DNA from: Flavobacterium ammonificans | Lineage (GTDB): Bacteria > Bacteroidota > Bacteroidia > Flavobacteriales > Flavobacteriaceae | Length of the DNA stretch: 64,000 nt | Assembly (NCBI RefSeq): GCF_020886115.1 | Contig: NZ_AP025185.1 | Span: 1,612,001-1,676,000 of the forward strand | Direction: 5' to 3' | Part shown: piece after piece, positions 18,598 to 26,774 of the stretch | Layout of the letters: every line of letters begins with the position of its first letter | How positions within the stretch are numbered: position 1 is the first letter of the stretch | Made by a program: the position numbers and the translations under genes | Notes under the pieces: model-generated | What the model was told of the DNA's origin: nothing | The model's database searches: none | Seen by the model: only the letters and a program-made list of their open reading frames with translations

Positions 18598-19509
18598 ATG
18601 TTTTTAGAACAAGTTAGCACAAAAGAATCAGTATTTTGGAAATATTTAGTGGGTTCTTTTATTTTGTTTTGTGCTTCCATAGTTGGGCAATTGCCTTTTA
18701 CCTTGGGAGTACTTCTCAAGTCTTCTATAGATAAAATTCCTTATCCAAGTTCGTATGAAGCAACGATGAATTTTTTTGATTCCAATCTGAGCTTGTTTTT
18801 GATGTTAGTCTCATTTGTTATTGTGTTCTTTCAATTATATGCTTTAGTTCGGTTTTTTCACAAACAATCATTCATACAAATCATTACATCTCGATCTAAG
18901 ATAGATTGGCACCGCGTCTTATTTTCATTTTCTATTTGGGCTGGAATCTCAATCGTTTCCACAGTTGTTGTTTACATTTTGTATCCAGAGGATTTCATAG
19001 TTCAGTTGAATTGGATTCCATTTTTGGTTTTATTTGGTATTGGATTATTACTTTTTCCTTTCCAAATAGGTTGTGAAGAATTAATTTTTAGAGGATACTT
19101 GATGCAAGGTTTCGGAAATTTGGCAAAAAACAAATGGTTTCCATTGCTCATGACATCAGTTATTTTTGGGTTATTGCATATCGCTAATCCCGAAGTAGAT
19201 AAAATGGGGTATTCTATTTTAATATACTATATCGGGACAGGATTATTTTTGGGGATTATCACTTTGATGGATGACGGAATAGAATTAGCCTTGGGCTTTC
19301 ATTTTGCGAATAATTTTATTGCAGCTTTATTAGTCACTTCGGATTGGACTGCATTTCAAACCCATTCCATTTTAAAAAGCACCTCAGATCCAAGTGTTTT
19401 CTTTGATATCATTTTACCGGTGAGTATTATTTTTCCAATGCTAATTTTGCTTTTTGCAAAAAAATACCATTGGTCTAATTGGAAAGAAAAATTAACAGGA
19501 AGATTTTAA
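18598..19509 (+). CDS. CPBP family intramembrane glutamic endopeptidase
   Basis: A 303-residue polytopic membrane protein with the three ABI/CAAX-protease motifs: EExxxR in GCEELIFRGYLMQG, FxxxH in FGLLHIANPE, and HxxxN in GFHFANNFIA. About eight hydrophobic segments are visible. Proteases of this family cleave within membranes; the bacterial substrates are mostly unknown. Followed by menE after 21 nt in the same direction. Confidence 0.9.
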   Translation: MFLEQVSTKESVFWKYLVGSFILFCASIVGQLPFTLGVLLKSSIDKIPYPSSYEATMNFFDSNLSLFLMLVSFVIVFFQLYALVRFFHKQSFIQIITSRSKIDWHRVLFSFSIWAGISIVSTVVVYILYPEDFIVQLNWIPFLVLFGIGLLLFPFQIGCEELIFRGYLMQGFGNLAKNKWFPLLMTSVIFGLLHIANPEVDKMGYSILIYYIGTGLFLGIITLMDDGIELALGFHFANNFIAALLVTSDWTAFQTHSILKSTSDPSVFFDIILPVSIIFPMLILLFAKKYHWSNWKEKLTGRF

Positions 19510-19530
19510 ATATTACCTAAATAAATACTA

Positions 19531-20571
19531 ATGAGTACAGTAACTTATCAAAACGTTCACAACAAGTTCAAATTAAATGGCTTTAGTTTTACCAAAGACG
19601 ATTTACTTCGCGTAGCCTATTCGTTTATTAAAGAAGGGGAAGCTTATGAAAAACCGCTAGGGATTTTTATTTTGGATTGGTTTGATGCAAAACCCTATTT
19701 AGAAATGAATACCTCGGGTTCTACAGGGGCACCAAAAAATATTCGTGTAGACAAACAAGCGATGGTCAATTCAGCTTTAGCAACAGGAGATTTTTTTGAT
19801 TTGCAACCTGGGCAAAAAGTGCTTCATTGTTTACCAACCGACTATGTTGCGGGTAAAATGATGTTTGTAAGAGCCTTTATTTTAGGTTTAGACATGGAAT
19901 TTGTAGCACCAAGTTCGCATCCATTAGAAGGAGTAAAAGGATCTTTTGATTTTTGTGGAATGGTGCCTTTACAAGCTAAAAATTCTATGAAAGACTTAGG
20001 CCGAATTAAAACGTTAATTATTGGAGGTGCCAAAGTAAATAAAACTTTAGAACAAGAGTTAGTTAAGGTTCCGTCTCAGATTTATGAAACTTACGGAATG
20101 ACCGAAACGATTACGCATATTGCAGCAAAGCGAATAGGAGAGAGTGCTTTTTCGGTCTTGCCTAATGTAAAAATCACAATTGATGACAGACAGTGTTTAG
20201 TGATTGATGCGCATAAAATTAGTACTGAAACTATCAAGACTAATGATTTGGCCGAATTAATTTCAGATACTCAGTTTGTTTGGAAAGGCCGTATTGATAA
20301 CGTGATTAATAGCGGCGGGATCAAATTAATTCCGGAGCAAATAGAAGAAAAACTAGCATCCTCAATTTCAAACTGCTTTTTTGTGTACGGACAAGCCGAT
20401 GAACTTTTAGGAGAAAAATTAGTATTGTATGTGGAAGGGGAATCAATGCCAATTGACGAATCTATTTTTGAAGTTTTAGACAAATACGAAAAACCAAAAG
20501 AGATTGTATTTATTTCAGAATTTAAGCGAACTGCTACCGGTAAAGTAATACGAGACCAAAGTATTGGTTAA
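19531..20571 (+). CDS. menE: o-succinylbenzoate-CoA ligase
   Basis: AMP-forming adenylate synthetase, short version of 346 residues as is usual for MenE in Flavobacteria. It shows the P-loop-like TSGSTGAPKN, the A5-type ETYGMTETITHIA, the hinge and A7/A8 region WKGRIDNVINSGGIKL, and the terminal Lys motif ATGKVIRDQ. It activates o-succinylbenzoate for MenB, whose gene lies 15 kb to the left along with menA and menC. The men genes are therefore split into two sites in this window. Confidence 0.88.
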   Translation: MSTVTYQNVHNKFKLNGFSFTKDDLLRVAYSFIKEGEAYEKPLGIFILDWFDAKPYLEMNTSGSTGAPKNIRVDKQAMVNSALATGDFFDLQPGQKVLHCLPTDYVAGKMMFVRAFILGLDMEFVAPSSHPLEGVKGSFDFCGMVPLQAKNSMKDLGRIKTLIIGGAKVNKTLEQELVKVPSQIYETYGMTETITHIAAKRIGESAFSVLPNVKITIDDRQCLVIDAHKISTETIKTNDLAELISDTQFVWKGRIDNVINSGGIKLIPEQIEEKLASSISNCFFVYGQADELLGEKLVLYVEGESMPIDESIFEVLDKYEKPKEIVFISEFKRTATGKVIRDQSIG

Positions 20572-20584
20572 TTAATTTAGAGAA

Positions 20585-20616
20585 TAAAAAAAGAGAGGTA
20601 ATTACCTCTCTTTTTA
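20585..20616. terminator. terminator between menE and the carboxylase gene
   Basis: AAAAAGAGAGGTAAT pairs with ATTACCTCTCTTTTT; A-run and T-run flank the stem between two convergent genes. Confidence 0.88.
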
Positions 20617-20618
20617 TT

Positions 20619-22247
20619 TTATGTTTGAATCACCCCTAAATTAAATGGTTTCTCAATAGGAGCGTGGTTGGCCGCTTCAATTCCCATCGAAATCCAAGTA
20701 CGCGTTTCTATAGGGTCAATAATGGCATCAGTCCATAAACGAGAGGCTGCATAGTAAGGCGATACTTGTTCGTCATAACGTGCTTTTATTTTGGCAAACA
20801 ATTCTGCTTCTTTAGCTTCATCGACTTCTTCTCCTTTTGCTTTTAGCGAACTAGCTTCAATCTGCGCCAATACTTTGGCAGCTTGTGTGCCACCCATTAC
20901 GGCTAATTCAGCACTCGGCCAAGCCACAATCAAACGCGGGTCGTAAGCTTTCCCACACATGGCATAATTCCCAGCTCCATAAGAGTTGCCAACAATGACA
21001 GTGAATTTTGGCACCACCGAATTGGAAACAGCATTCACCATTTTGGCACCGTCTTTTATAATACCGCCATGCTCCGATTTGCTACCTACCATAAATCCAG
21101 TTACATCTTGTAAAAACACTAACGGAATTTTCTTTTGGTTGCAATTGGCTATAAATCGTGTTGCTTTGTCTGCTGAATCGGAGTAAATCACCCCACCAAA
21201 TTGCATTTCGCCGTTTTTAGTTTTGACTACTTTTCGTTGATTGGCTACTATTCCCACAGCCCAACCGTCTATTCGAGCATAGCCCGTAATGATAGTTTGA
21301 CCATAACCTTCTTTGTAAGCTTCAAATTCAGAATTATCCACCATTCGCTTGATGATTTCCATCATATCGTATTGATCGGTACGCGCTTTTGGGAGCACGC
21401 CATACAATTCGTTTTCGTCTTGAGCAGGTTTCTCTGATTTGATTCGGTTGAAACCGGCTTTGTTATAATCACCAATTTTATCAACGATATTTTTTATTTT
21501 GTCCAAAGCGTCTTTGTCATCTTTGGCTTTATAATCGGTCACTCCTGAGATTTCGCAATGCGTTGTTGCACCACCTAATGTCTCGTTGTCAATGCTTTCG
21601 CCAATAGCGGCTTTCACTAAATAACTTCCGGCTAAAAAGATACTTCCGGTTTTGTCTACAATTAAAGCTTCGTCACTCATGATGGGTAAGTACGCCCCGC
21701 CAGCCACACAACTTCCCATCACTGCCGAAATTTGAGTAATTCCCATACTGCTCATTAAGGCATTGTTTCTGAATATGCGACCAAAGTGTTCTTTGTCAGG
21801 AAAAATTTCATCTTGTAAAGGCAAATACACCCCAGCACTATCCACTAAATAGATAATAGGAATGCGATTTTCCATGGCAATTTCTTGCGCACGAAGGTTT
21901 TTCTTAGCGGTTATTGGAAACCAAGCACCCGCTTTTACAGTCGCATCATTGGCAACGACAATACATTGTTTTCCTTTGATGTATCCTAGTTTAACTACGA
22001 CCCCGCCCGATGGACAGCCGCCGTGTTCTTTGTACATTCCTTCGCCCACAAAGGCTCCAATTTCAATACTTTTTTCGTTAGCATCAAGTAAATAATCAAT
22101 ACGTTCACGTGCTGTCATTTTTCCTTCAGCATGTAATTTTTGAATGCGTTTTTCTCCGCCTCCCAGTTTTACTTCTCCCAACTTTCTGCGGAGTTCCGAA
22201 AGTAATAATTTGTTGTGATCTTCGTTTTTATTGAAATTCAAATCCAT
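20619..22247 (-). CDS. acyl-CoA carboxylase beta subunit (methylcrotonyl-CoA carboxylase-like)
   Basis: Biotin-dependent carboxyltransferase subunit of 542 residues. It shows the crotonase-fold halves with KAGAWFPITAKKNLRAQEI, the acyl-CoA-site SSMGITQISAVMGSCVAGGAY and GGVIYSDSADKATRFI, and the C-terminal PLVFLQDVTGFMVGS and IVGNSYGAGNYAM. The central motif set resembles methylcrotonyl-CoA carboxylase beta rather than propionyl-CoA carboxylase beta; this is inferred by eye. No alpha (biotin carboxylase) subunit is adjacent in the window. Role: probably leucine degradation. Confidence 0.88.
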   Translation of the reverse strand: MDLNFNKNEDHNKLLLSELRRKLGEVKLGGGEKRIQKLHAEGKMTARERIDYLLDANEKSIEIGAFVGEGMYKEHGGCPSGGVVVKLGYIKGKQCIVVANDATVKAGAWFPITAKKNLRAQEIAMENRIPIIYLVDSAGVYLPLQDEIFPDKEHFGRIFRNNALMSSMGITQISAVMGSCVAGGAYLPIMSDEALIVDKTGSIFLAGSYLVKAAIGESIDNETLGGATTHCEISGVTDYKAKDDKDALDKIKNIVDKIGDYNKAGFNRIKSEKPAQDENELYGVLPKARTDQYDMMEIIKRMVDNSEFEAYKEGYGQTIITGYARIDGWAVGIVANQRKVVKTKNGEMQFGGVIYSDSADKATRFIANCNQKKIPLVFLQDVTGFMVGSKSEHGGIIKDGAKMVNAVSNSVVPKFTVIVGNSYGAGNYAMCGKAYDPRLIVAWPSAELAVMGGTQAAKVLAQIEASSLKAKGEEVDEAKEAELFAKIKARYDEQVSPYYAASRLWTDAIIDPIETRTWISMGIEAANHAPIEKPFNLGVIQT

Positions 22248-22292
22248 TGAAATGCTTTTTTGTCAAATTAGAAAGCGAAAATACGAAATCAT

Positions 22293-22313
22293 ACAACCAT
22301 TTTGTATGGTTGT
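22293..22313. promoter_or_regulatory. inverted repeat ACAACCAT-TTTGT-ATGGTTGT upstream of the carboxylase gene
   Basis: A perfect 8-bp inverted repeat with a 5-nt spacer, 46 bp upstream of the carboxylase ATG, with no T-run on either side. The position suits an operator for a dimeric repressor; no regulator gene is beside it. Confidence 0.35.
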
Positions 22314-22343
22314 AGATGTTATATTTTTGATAAAATTGTAGGA

Positions 22344-23342
22344 CTATTTTTTAGAATCTTCTACAAGACGTTTTAAAATCGCCCATTGTTTTAATGCATC
22401 TCTAGCATCAACGGCTGGGTAACCTAAAACGGTTTTTCCCGCCTCTACATTACTTACAACTCCTGAACCCGCACCTACAATAGCGCCGTCGCCAAGAGTT
22501 GTGTGGTCTTTAATAGAAGCGCTTCCGCCAATGATAACACCTGTTCCTAAAGTAACAGAACCTGCCAATCCAGAGTTTCCAGCCATAATACAAAAACGAC
22601 CTAGTTTACTGTTGTGACCAATTTGAACTAAATTGTCAATTTTACAGCCGTCGCCTAAAACGGTAGAACTAAATTTCCCTCGGTCTACGCAAGAGTTAGC
22701 CCCAATTTCAACGCCATTTCCAATCACGACATTCCCAATTTGCGGAATCTTCACCAAGCCTTTTTCAGGATCAGGTCTGAAACCAAAACCATCAGCGCCA
22801 ATAGTCGCATTAGGATGGATGATACAATGATGACCAATATGACAACGTTCACGAACTACAGTTCCTGACCAAATTACAGTATTATTTCCAATGGAACATT
22901 CGTCCAAAACGGTTACGTTAGGGTAGAGGATGGTATTTTCTCCGATGGTTGTTTTGGGACCAACATACACATTGGCTCCAATTTTACTCCCTTTTCCAAT
23001 TGTAGCTGAAGCATCAATTACGGCAGTTGGATGAATTTCGACATGAAATACGGGACTTGGCGGTGCAAAAAGTTCCAATACCTGTGACATCGCTAAATCG
23101 GCATTTTTTACTTTGATAAATATCCGATTGTCTCCAGGTTCGATGCTAATATCTTCGTTGACTACAGCAGCACAGGCTTTTGAAGTAGCCCAATTTTTTT
23201 CATATTTTCGGTGACCAATAAAAGTAATTTCAGTTGCAGATGCTTCGTCTAGTTGTTCAGGAGCGGTAATTGTGGGGTTAATTGATCCAACAATAGTACC
23301 TTTGAGTACTTCGTTGATCTCTTGAATAGAATACGATTTCAT
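22344..23342 (-). CDS. lpxD: UDP-3-O-acylglucosamine N-acyltransferase
   Basis: Left-handed beta-helix acyltransferase that adds the N-linked acyl chain in lipid A synthesis. The chosen ATG at 23342 gives 332 residues; an upstream in-frame ATG at 23387 adds 15 residues with no family resemblance. An N-terminal uridine-binding domain is followed by a long run of hexapeptide repeats from about residue 95, with the catalytic His in VQIGHNSKLG. It is unlinked to lpxA/lpxC in this window. Confidence 0.9.
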   Translation of the reverse strand: MKSYSIQEINEVLKGTIVGSINPTITAPEQLDEASATEITFIGHRKYEKNWATSKACAAVVNEDISIEPGDNRIFIKVKNADLAMSQVLELFAPPSPVFHVEIHPTAVIDASATIGKGSKIGANVYVGPKTTIGENTILYPNVTVLDECSIGNNTVIWSGTVVRERCHIGHHCIIHPNATIGADGFGFRPDPEKGLVKIPQIGNVVIGNGVEIGANSCVDRGKFSSTVLGDGCKIDNLVQIGHNSKLGRFCIMAGNSGLAGSVTLGTGVIIGGSASIKDHTTLGDGAIVGAGSGVVSNVEAGKTVLGYPAVDARDALKQWAILKRLVEDSKK

Positions 23343-23411
23343 AGTTTTAGGTTGGTTAATAACAGTATTTAATTCAAATAAAATCAATTAAAGATGAAAT
23401 CACAACTTTTT

Positions 23412-23462
23412 TGAAAATAAAAAGCTCCTCAAACTATTCTTAATTAGAAAGTTGAGGAGTTG
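23412..23462 (-). terminator. hairpin terminator after prfB
   Basis: On the minus strand CTCCTCAACTT pairs with AGTTTGAGGAG and is followed by a T-rich run (CTTTTTATTTTC), between prfB and lpxD. Confidence 0.7.
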
Positions 23463-23484
23463 TATTTTGAGTTTAAAATGAAGT

Positions 23485-24583
23485 TTATTCTTCTTCTTTT
23501 TGTCCCATCATCATCAGATAAGCTTTCAAGAAATGGTCAATTTCTCCATTCATCACGCCATCTACATCGGTTGATTCGAATCCGCTACGAACGTCTTTGA
23601 CTAATTTGTAGGGGTGCATTACGTAATTTCTAATTTGCGATCCCCATTCAATTTTCATCTTACCTGCTTCAATATCGGCACGTTGGGCAAGTTGTTTTTT
23701 CAACTCAATTTCGTACAATTGCGAACGAAGCATTTGCATCGCACGGTTTCTATTATCGTGTTGCGAACGCGTTTCCGAACATTGAATCTGAATGCCTGTT
23801 GGTTTGTGTACCAATTGTACTTTAGTCTCTACCTTATTTACATTTTGTCCACCAGCACCACTGGAACGAGCAGTAGTAATTTCGATATCTGCTGGATTAA
23901 TGTCTATTTCGATGGTATCATCTACTAACGGATACACATAAACAGAAACAAACGACGTATGTCTTTTGGCATTGCTATCAAAAGGCGAAATTCGTACTAA
24001 TCGATGCACACCATTTTCTCCTTTCAAATAACCAAAAGCATAATCGCCTTCAATTTCCAAAGTCACAGTTTTGATTCCCGCTACATCACCTTCCTGGAAG
24101 TTCAATTCTTTGACTTTGTAGCCTTGTTTTTCAGCCCACATCAAGTACATTCGCATCAACATAGAGGCCCAATCACAACTTTCTGTACCTCCGGCACCAG
24201 CCGTAATTTGTAGCACGGCGCTCAAAGTATCTCCTTCTTCCGAAAGCATATTTTTGAATTCAATGCTTTCTATATGCAACTCGGTGGCACGATATTGTTC
24301 GTCTAATTCTTCTACCGAAAGTTCGCCTTCTTTGTAAAATTCATACGCTAACTGCAATTCATCACTCAGCTCAACAGCTTTGTTGTAATCTTCAATCCAC
24401 TTTTTCTTGTTTCGAAGGTTTTTGACAACGATTTCAGCTTCTTTGGCATTGTTCCAAAAGTCAGGTGCAAAGGTCTTTTCTTCCTCGTTTGTAATTTCAA
24501 TTAATTTGGCATCAACGTCAAAGATACCTCCTCAACGCACCAAGGCGTTCTACAATACCTTTTATTTGTTCGGTAGTTGTCAT
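23485..24583 (-). CDS. prfB: peptide chain release factor 2, expressed by programmed +1 frameshift
   Basis: RF2, which releases peptides at UGA and UAA. Translation starts at the ATG at 24583 and reads 21 codons up to an in-frame TGA (24520-24518). A +1 shift at CTT-T then continues as GAC in the frame running to 23485, for a total of 365 residues, the usual RF2 length. The SPF stop-recognition tripeptide ([10 protein letters not shown]) and the GGQ peptidyl-hydrolase motif ([10 protein letters not shown]) are present. The gene is not broken: the shift site is the classical one. A TTG-N19-TATTTTTG promoter lies upstream. Confidence 0.96.
24517..24532 (-). promoter_or_regulatory. prfB programmed frameshift site
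   Basis: On the minus strand the sequence is AGGAGG TAT CTT TGA C: an internal Shine-Dalgarno-like element 3 nt before the slippery CTT and an in-frame UGA followed by C, the weak stop context. It gives autoregulation: low RF2 favours shifting. Confidence 0.95.
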
Positions 24584-24604
24584 AAATTATGTAATTTTGT
24601 GAGG

Positions 24605-24634
24605 CAAAAATAAGACTTTTTTAAGGAAAGACAA
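24605..24634 (-). promoter_or_regulatory. prfB promoter (TTG-N19-TATTTTTG)
   Basis: On the minus strand TTG at 24634-24632 is followed after exactly 19 nt by TATTTTTG at 24612-24605, a textbook Bacteroidetes vegetative promoter. It leaves a leader of about 15 nt to the ATG. Confidence 0.75.
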
Positions 24635-24672
24635 TTCGACTATTGTTTGTCCTTCACTATAACAACATAAAA

Positions 24673-25698
24673 ATGGAAATAAACCTAGTTAGCGATACGA
24701 TTACAAAGCCTACACACGAAATGTTACAATACATGTTCAATGCAGTTGTAGGCGACGATGTGTACAAACAAGACCCAACAGTAATTGAATTAGAGGCTAA
24801 AGTAGCAGCACTATTCGGAATGGAAGCGGGATTATTTTTCCCTTCAGGAACGATGGCGAATCAAACGGCAATTAAATTGCATACCCAACCGGGCGAACAA
24901 TTAATTGCAGATAAATATGCGCACGTTTACAACTACGAAGGTGGTGGCGTTTCTTTCAATAGCGGTGTTTCCTGTTGTTTGTTGAATGGCAATCGCGGAA
25001 TGATTACGGCTGCTCAAGTGAAATCAGCAATTAACGATCCGGAATTTTACCACAGTCCGTTGACGAGTTTGGTTTGTGTAGAAAACACCACTAACAAAGG
25101 AGGAGGAGCTTGTTATGAATTAGAGGATTTGCGCCAAATCAAACAAGTTTGTGTGGATCACAATTTAAAATTTCATTTGGATGGTGCCCGAATTTGGAAT
25201 GCTTTGGTAACCAAAAACCAAGATCCAAAAGAATTCGGAAAACTATTTGATACGATTTCGGTTTGTTTATCCAAAGGACTAGGCGCACCAATAGGTTCTG
25301 TTTTATTGGCGGACAAGAAAACGATTCATCGTGCCTTGCGTGTTCGTAAAATTTTTGGTGGTGGAATGCGTCAAGTAGGCTATTTGGCTGCTGCTGGAAT
25401 CTATGCCTTGGATCATAATATAGAACGTTTAGCGGATGATCATCGTCGTGCCAAAGAATTGGCAGCCGTTTTAGAGCGTAAAGATTGGGTAGCTTCGGTT
25501 GAGCCTGTAGAAACTAATATATTAATATTTTCGTTGGCGCCACAAGTCAATGAAAGTCAGTTCATGGAAATCCTAAAACAGAAGAACATTTTAATTAGTT
25601 CGATGGGTCAAGGCAAATTGCGAATTGTAACGCATTTGGACTACCGCGAAGTGATGCATACCTATGTTTTAGAAACTTTAGAAAAGTTAACTCTTTAA
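24673..25698 (+). CDS. L-threonine aldolase family (beta-eliminating lyase) enzyme
   Basis: PLP enzyme that cleaves threonine or allo-threonine to glycine and acetaldehyde. The ATG at 24673 gives 341 residues beginning INLVSDTITKPTHEML, the standard threonine-aldolase start. The 10-residue upstream extension is rejected. Visible motifs are VGDDVYKQDPT, FFPSGTMANQTAIKLH, HLDGARIWNA and the PLP-Lys in VCLSKGLGAPIGSVL. A possible -7 box TAATTTTG lies at 24592-24599. The next gene starts 2 nt after its stop. Confidence 0.9.
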   Translation: MEINLVSDTITKPTHEMLQYMFNAVVGDDVYKQDPTVIELEAKVAALFGMEAGLFFPSGTMANQTAIKLHTQPGEQLIADKYAHVYNYEGGGVSFNSGVSCCLLNGNRGMITAAQVKSAINDPEFYHSPLTSLVCVENTTNKGGGACYELEDLRQIKQVCVDHNLKFHLDGARIWNALVTKNQDPKEFGKLFDTISVCLSKGLGAPIGSVLLADKKTIHRALRVRKIFGGGMRQVGYLAAAGIYALDHNIERLADDHRRAKELAAVLERKDWVASVEPVETNILIFSLAPQVNESQFMEILKQKNILISSMGQGKLRIVTHLDYREVMHTYVLETLEKLTL

Positions 25699-25700
25699 TA

Positions 25701-26381
25701 ATGGCGAATCACATCAACCAAATTACTTTAGTAGTTAAAGACTATGACGAAGCGATTGCTTTTTATACGCAGAAATTACATTTTGATTTAATTGAAGATA
25801 CCGTCTTAAGTGATACTAAACGTTGGGTGGTTGTTGCTCCAAATAATTCGCAATGCCGATTGTTATTAGCGAAAGCGGCCAATGAAGAACAGTTAAAATC
25901 TATAGGAAATCAAACGGGAGGACGCGTTTTCTTATTCTTAAATACGGATAATTTAGAAAGAGAACGTCAAAATTTAATAGACAAAAAAGTCAATATTGTT
26001 CGCGAATCTAAGCAAGAAAATTACGGAAAGGTGTTGGTTTTTGAAGATTTGTACGGGAACTTATGGGATTTGATTGAACCTGTTGCAAAAAACAATTCGC
26101 ATTATTTTTCTACTGCAATCTTGGCTATTAAACCCGAGGTTGATTTTGATACTGCAATCGAAGCATTGAAAAAATTACAAGCAGAAACTAAGTTAGAAGC
26201 AGGAAATTTTTTATTTGAACTACATTCGAATACAACTGATGCGAAACAAATTATTGTTTGGGAGGGATTTTATTCGGAATTTGATTTTCAATTGCATTTG
26301 CAATCCAATCATTTACAAGATTTCCTGAAACAGAATGTGGTTGATTTTGTCTCAGGATATCCTGCCAAACGAATAGTTTAA
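25701..26381 (+). CDS. VOC-domain protein with C-terminal ABM-like (dimeric alpha-beta barrel) domain
   Basis: A 226-residue protein in two parts. Residues about 1-130 form a glyoxalase/VOC module (INQITLVVKDYDEAIAFYTQ, DLYGNLWDLIEP). Residues about 137-222 resemble antibiotic biosynthesis monooxygenase/YgiN domains (FLFELHSN, VWEGFYSEFDFQLHLQSNHL). The pairing suggests small-molecule oxidation or detoxification, but no substrate can be named. Translationally linked to the aldolase gene (start 2 nt after its stop) and convergent with ybaB. Confidence 0.78.
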   Translation: MANHINQITLVVKDYDEAIAFYTQKLHFDLIEDTVLSDTKRWVVVAPNNSQCRLLLAKAANEEQLKSIGNQTGGRVFLFLNTDNLERERQNLIDKKVNIVRESKQENYGKVLVFEDLYGNLWDLIEPVAKNNSHYFSTAILAIKPEVDFDTAIEALKKLQAETKLEAGNFLFELHSNTTDAKQIIVWEGFYSEFDFQLHLQSNHLQDFLKQNVVDFVSGYPAKRIV

Positions 26382-26382
26382 A

Positions 26383-26703
26383 TTATTTAAACAAATTATC
26401 CATTCCTGGAATCATGGGCATGTCCATTTTGGCTACCGCATCTAATTCCGCTTCATTTACTTTAGTCGCTTTTTCGATGGCTTTATTGAGTACCAAGATC
26501 AAATAATCTTCCAGTTGCTCTTTGTCTTCTAATAAGGCATCATCAATTGCAATTGATTTGATAGTTCTATTGGCAGTTAAAGTAACTTTAAGTGTTCCGT
26601 CGCTACTTTGCTCATCAATTAGTACCGAATCCAAACGTTTTTTAGTGTCTTCTATTTTTTGTTGGGTTTCTCTTAATTTACCCATCATTCCCATTAAATC
26701 CAT
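26383..26703 (-). CDS. YbaB/EbfC family nucleoid-associated protein
   Basis: A 106-residue DNA-binding protein of the YbaB/EbfC family. It has the N-terminal helix [20 protein letters not shown], the central beta segment [21 protein letters not shown] and a C-terminal helix ending in a Met/Pro-rich tail ([13 protein letters not shown]). It is not next to dnaX or recR here. Its stop abuts that of the convergent VOC gene. Confidence 0.9.
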   Translation of the reverse strand: MDLMGMMGKLRETQQKIEDTKKRLDSVLIDEQSSDGTLKVTLTANRTIKSIAIDDALLEDKEQLEDYLILVLNKAIEKATKVNEAELDAVAKMDMPMIPGMDNLFK

Positions 26704-26774
26704 ATTGCTTTATTTGTTGATTAGTATTTGGTGTAAAATTAGTACATTAGATGTTTATTTTAAATTAAATAATC

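Noticed and set aside
23485..24583. prfB as a frame-disrupted pseudogene
   Set aside because: The break is exactly the conserved programmed +1 frameshift (AGGAGG, CTT, TGA, C) and the joined product has normal length and motifs.
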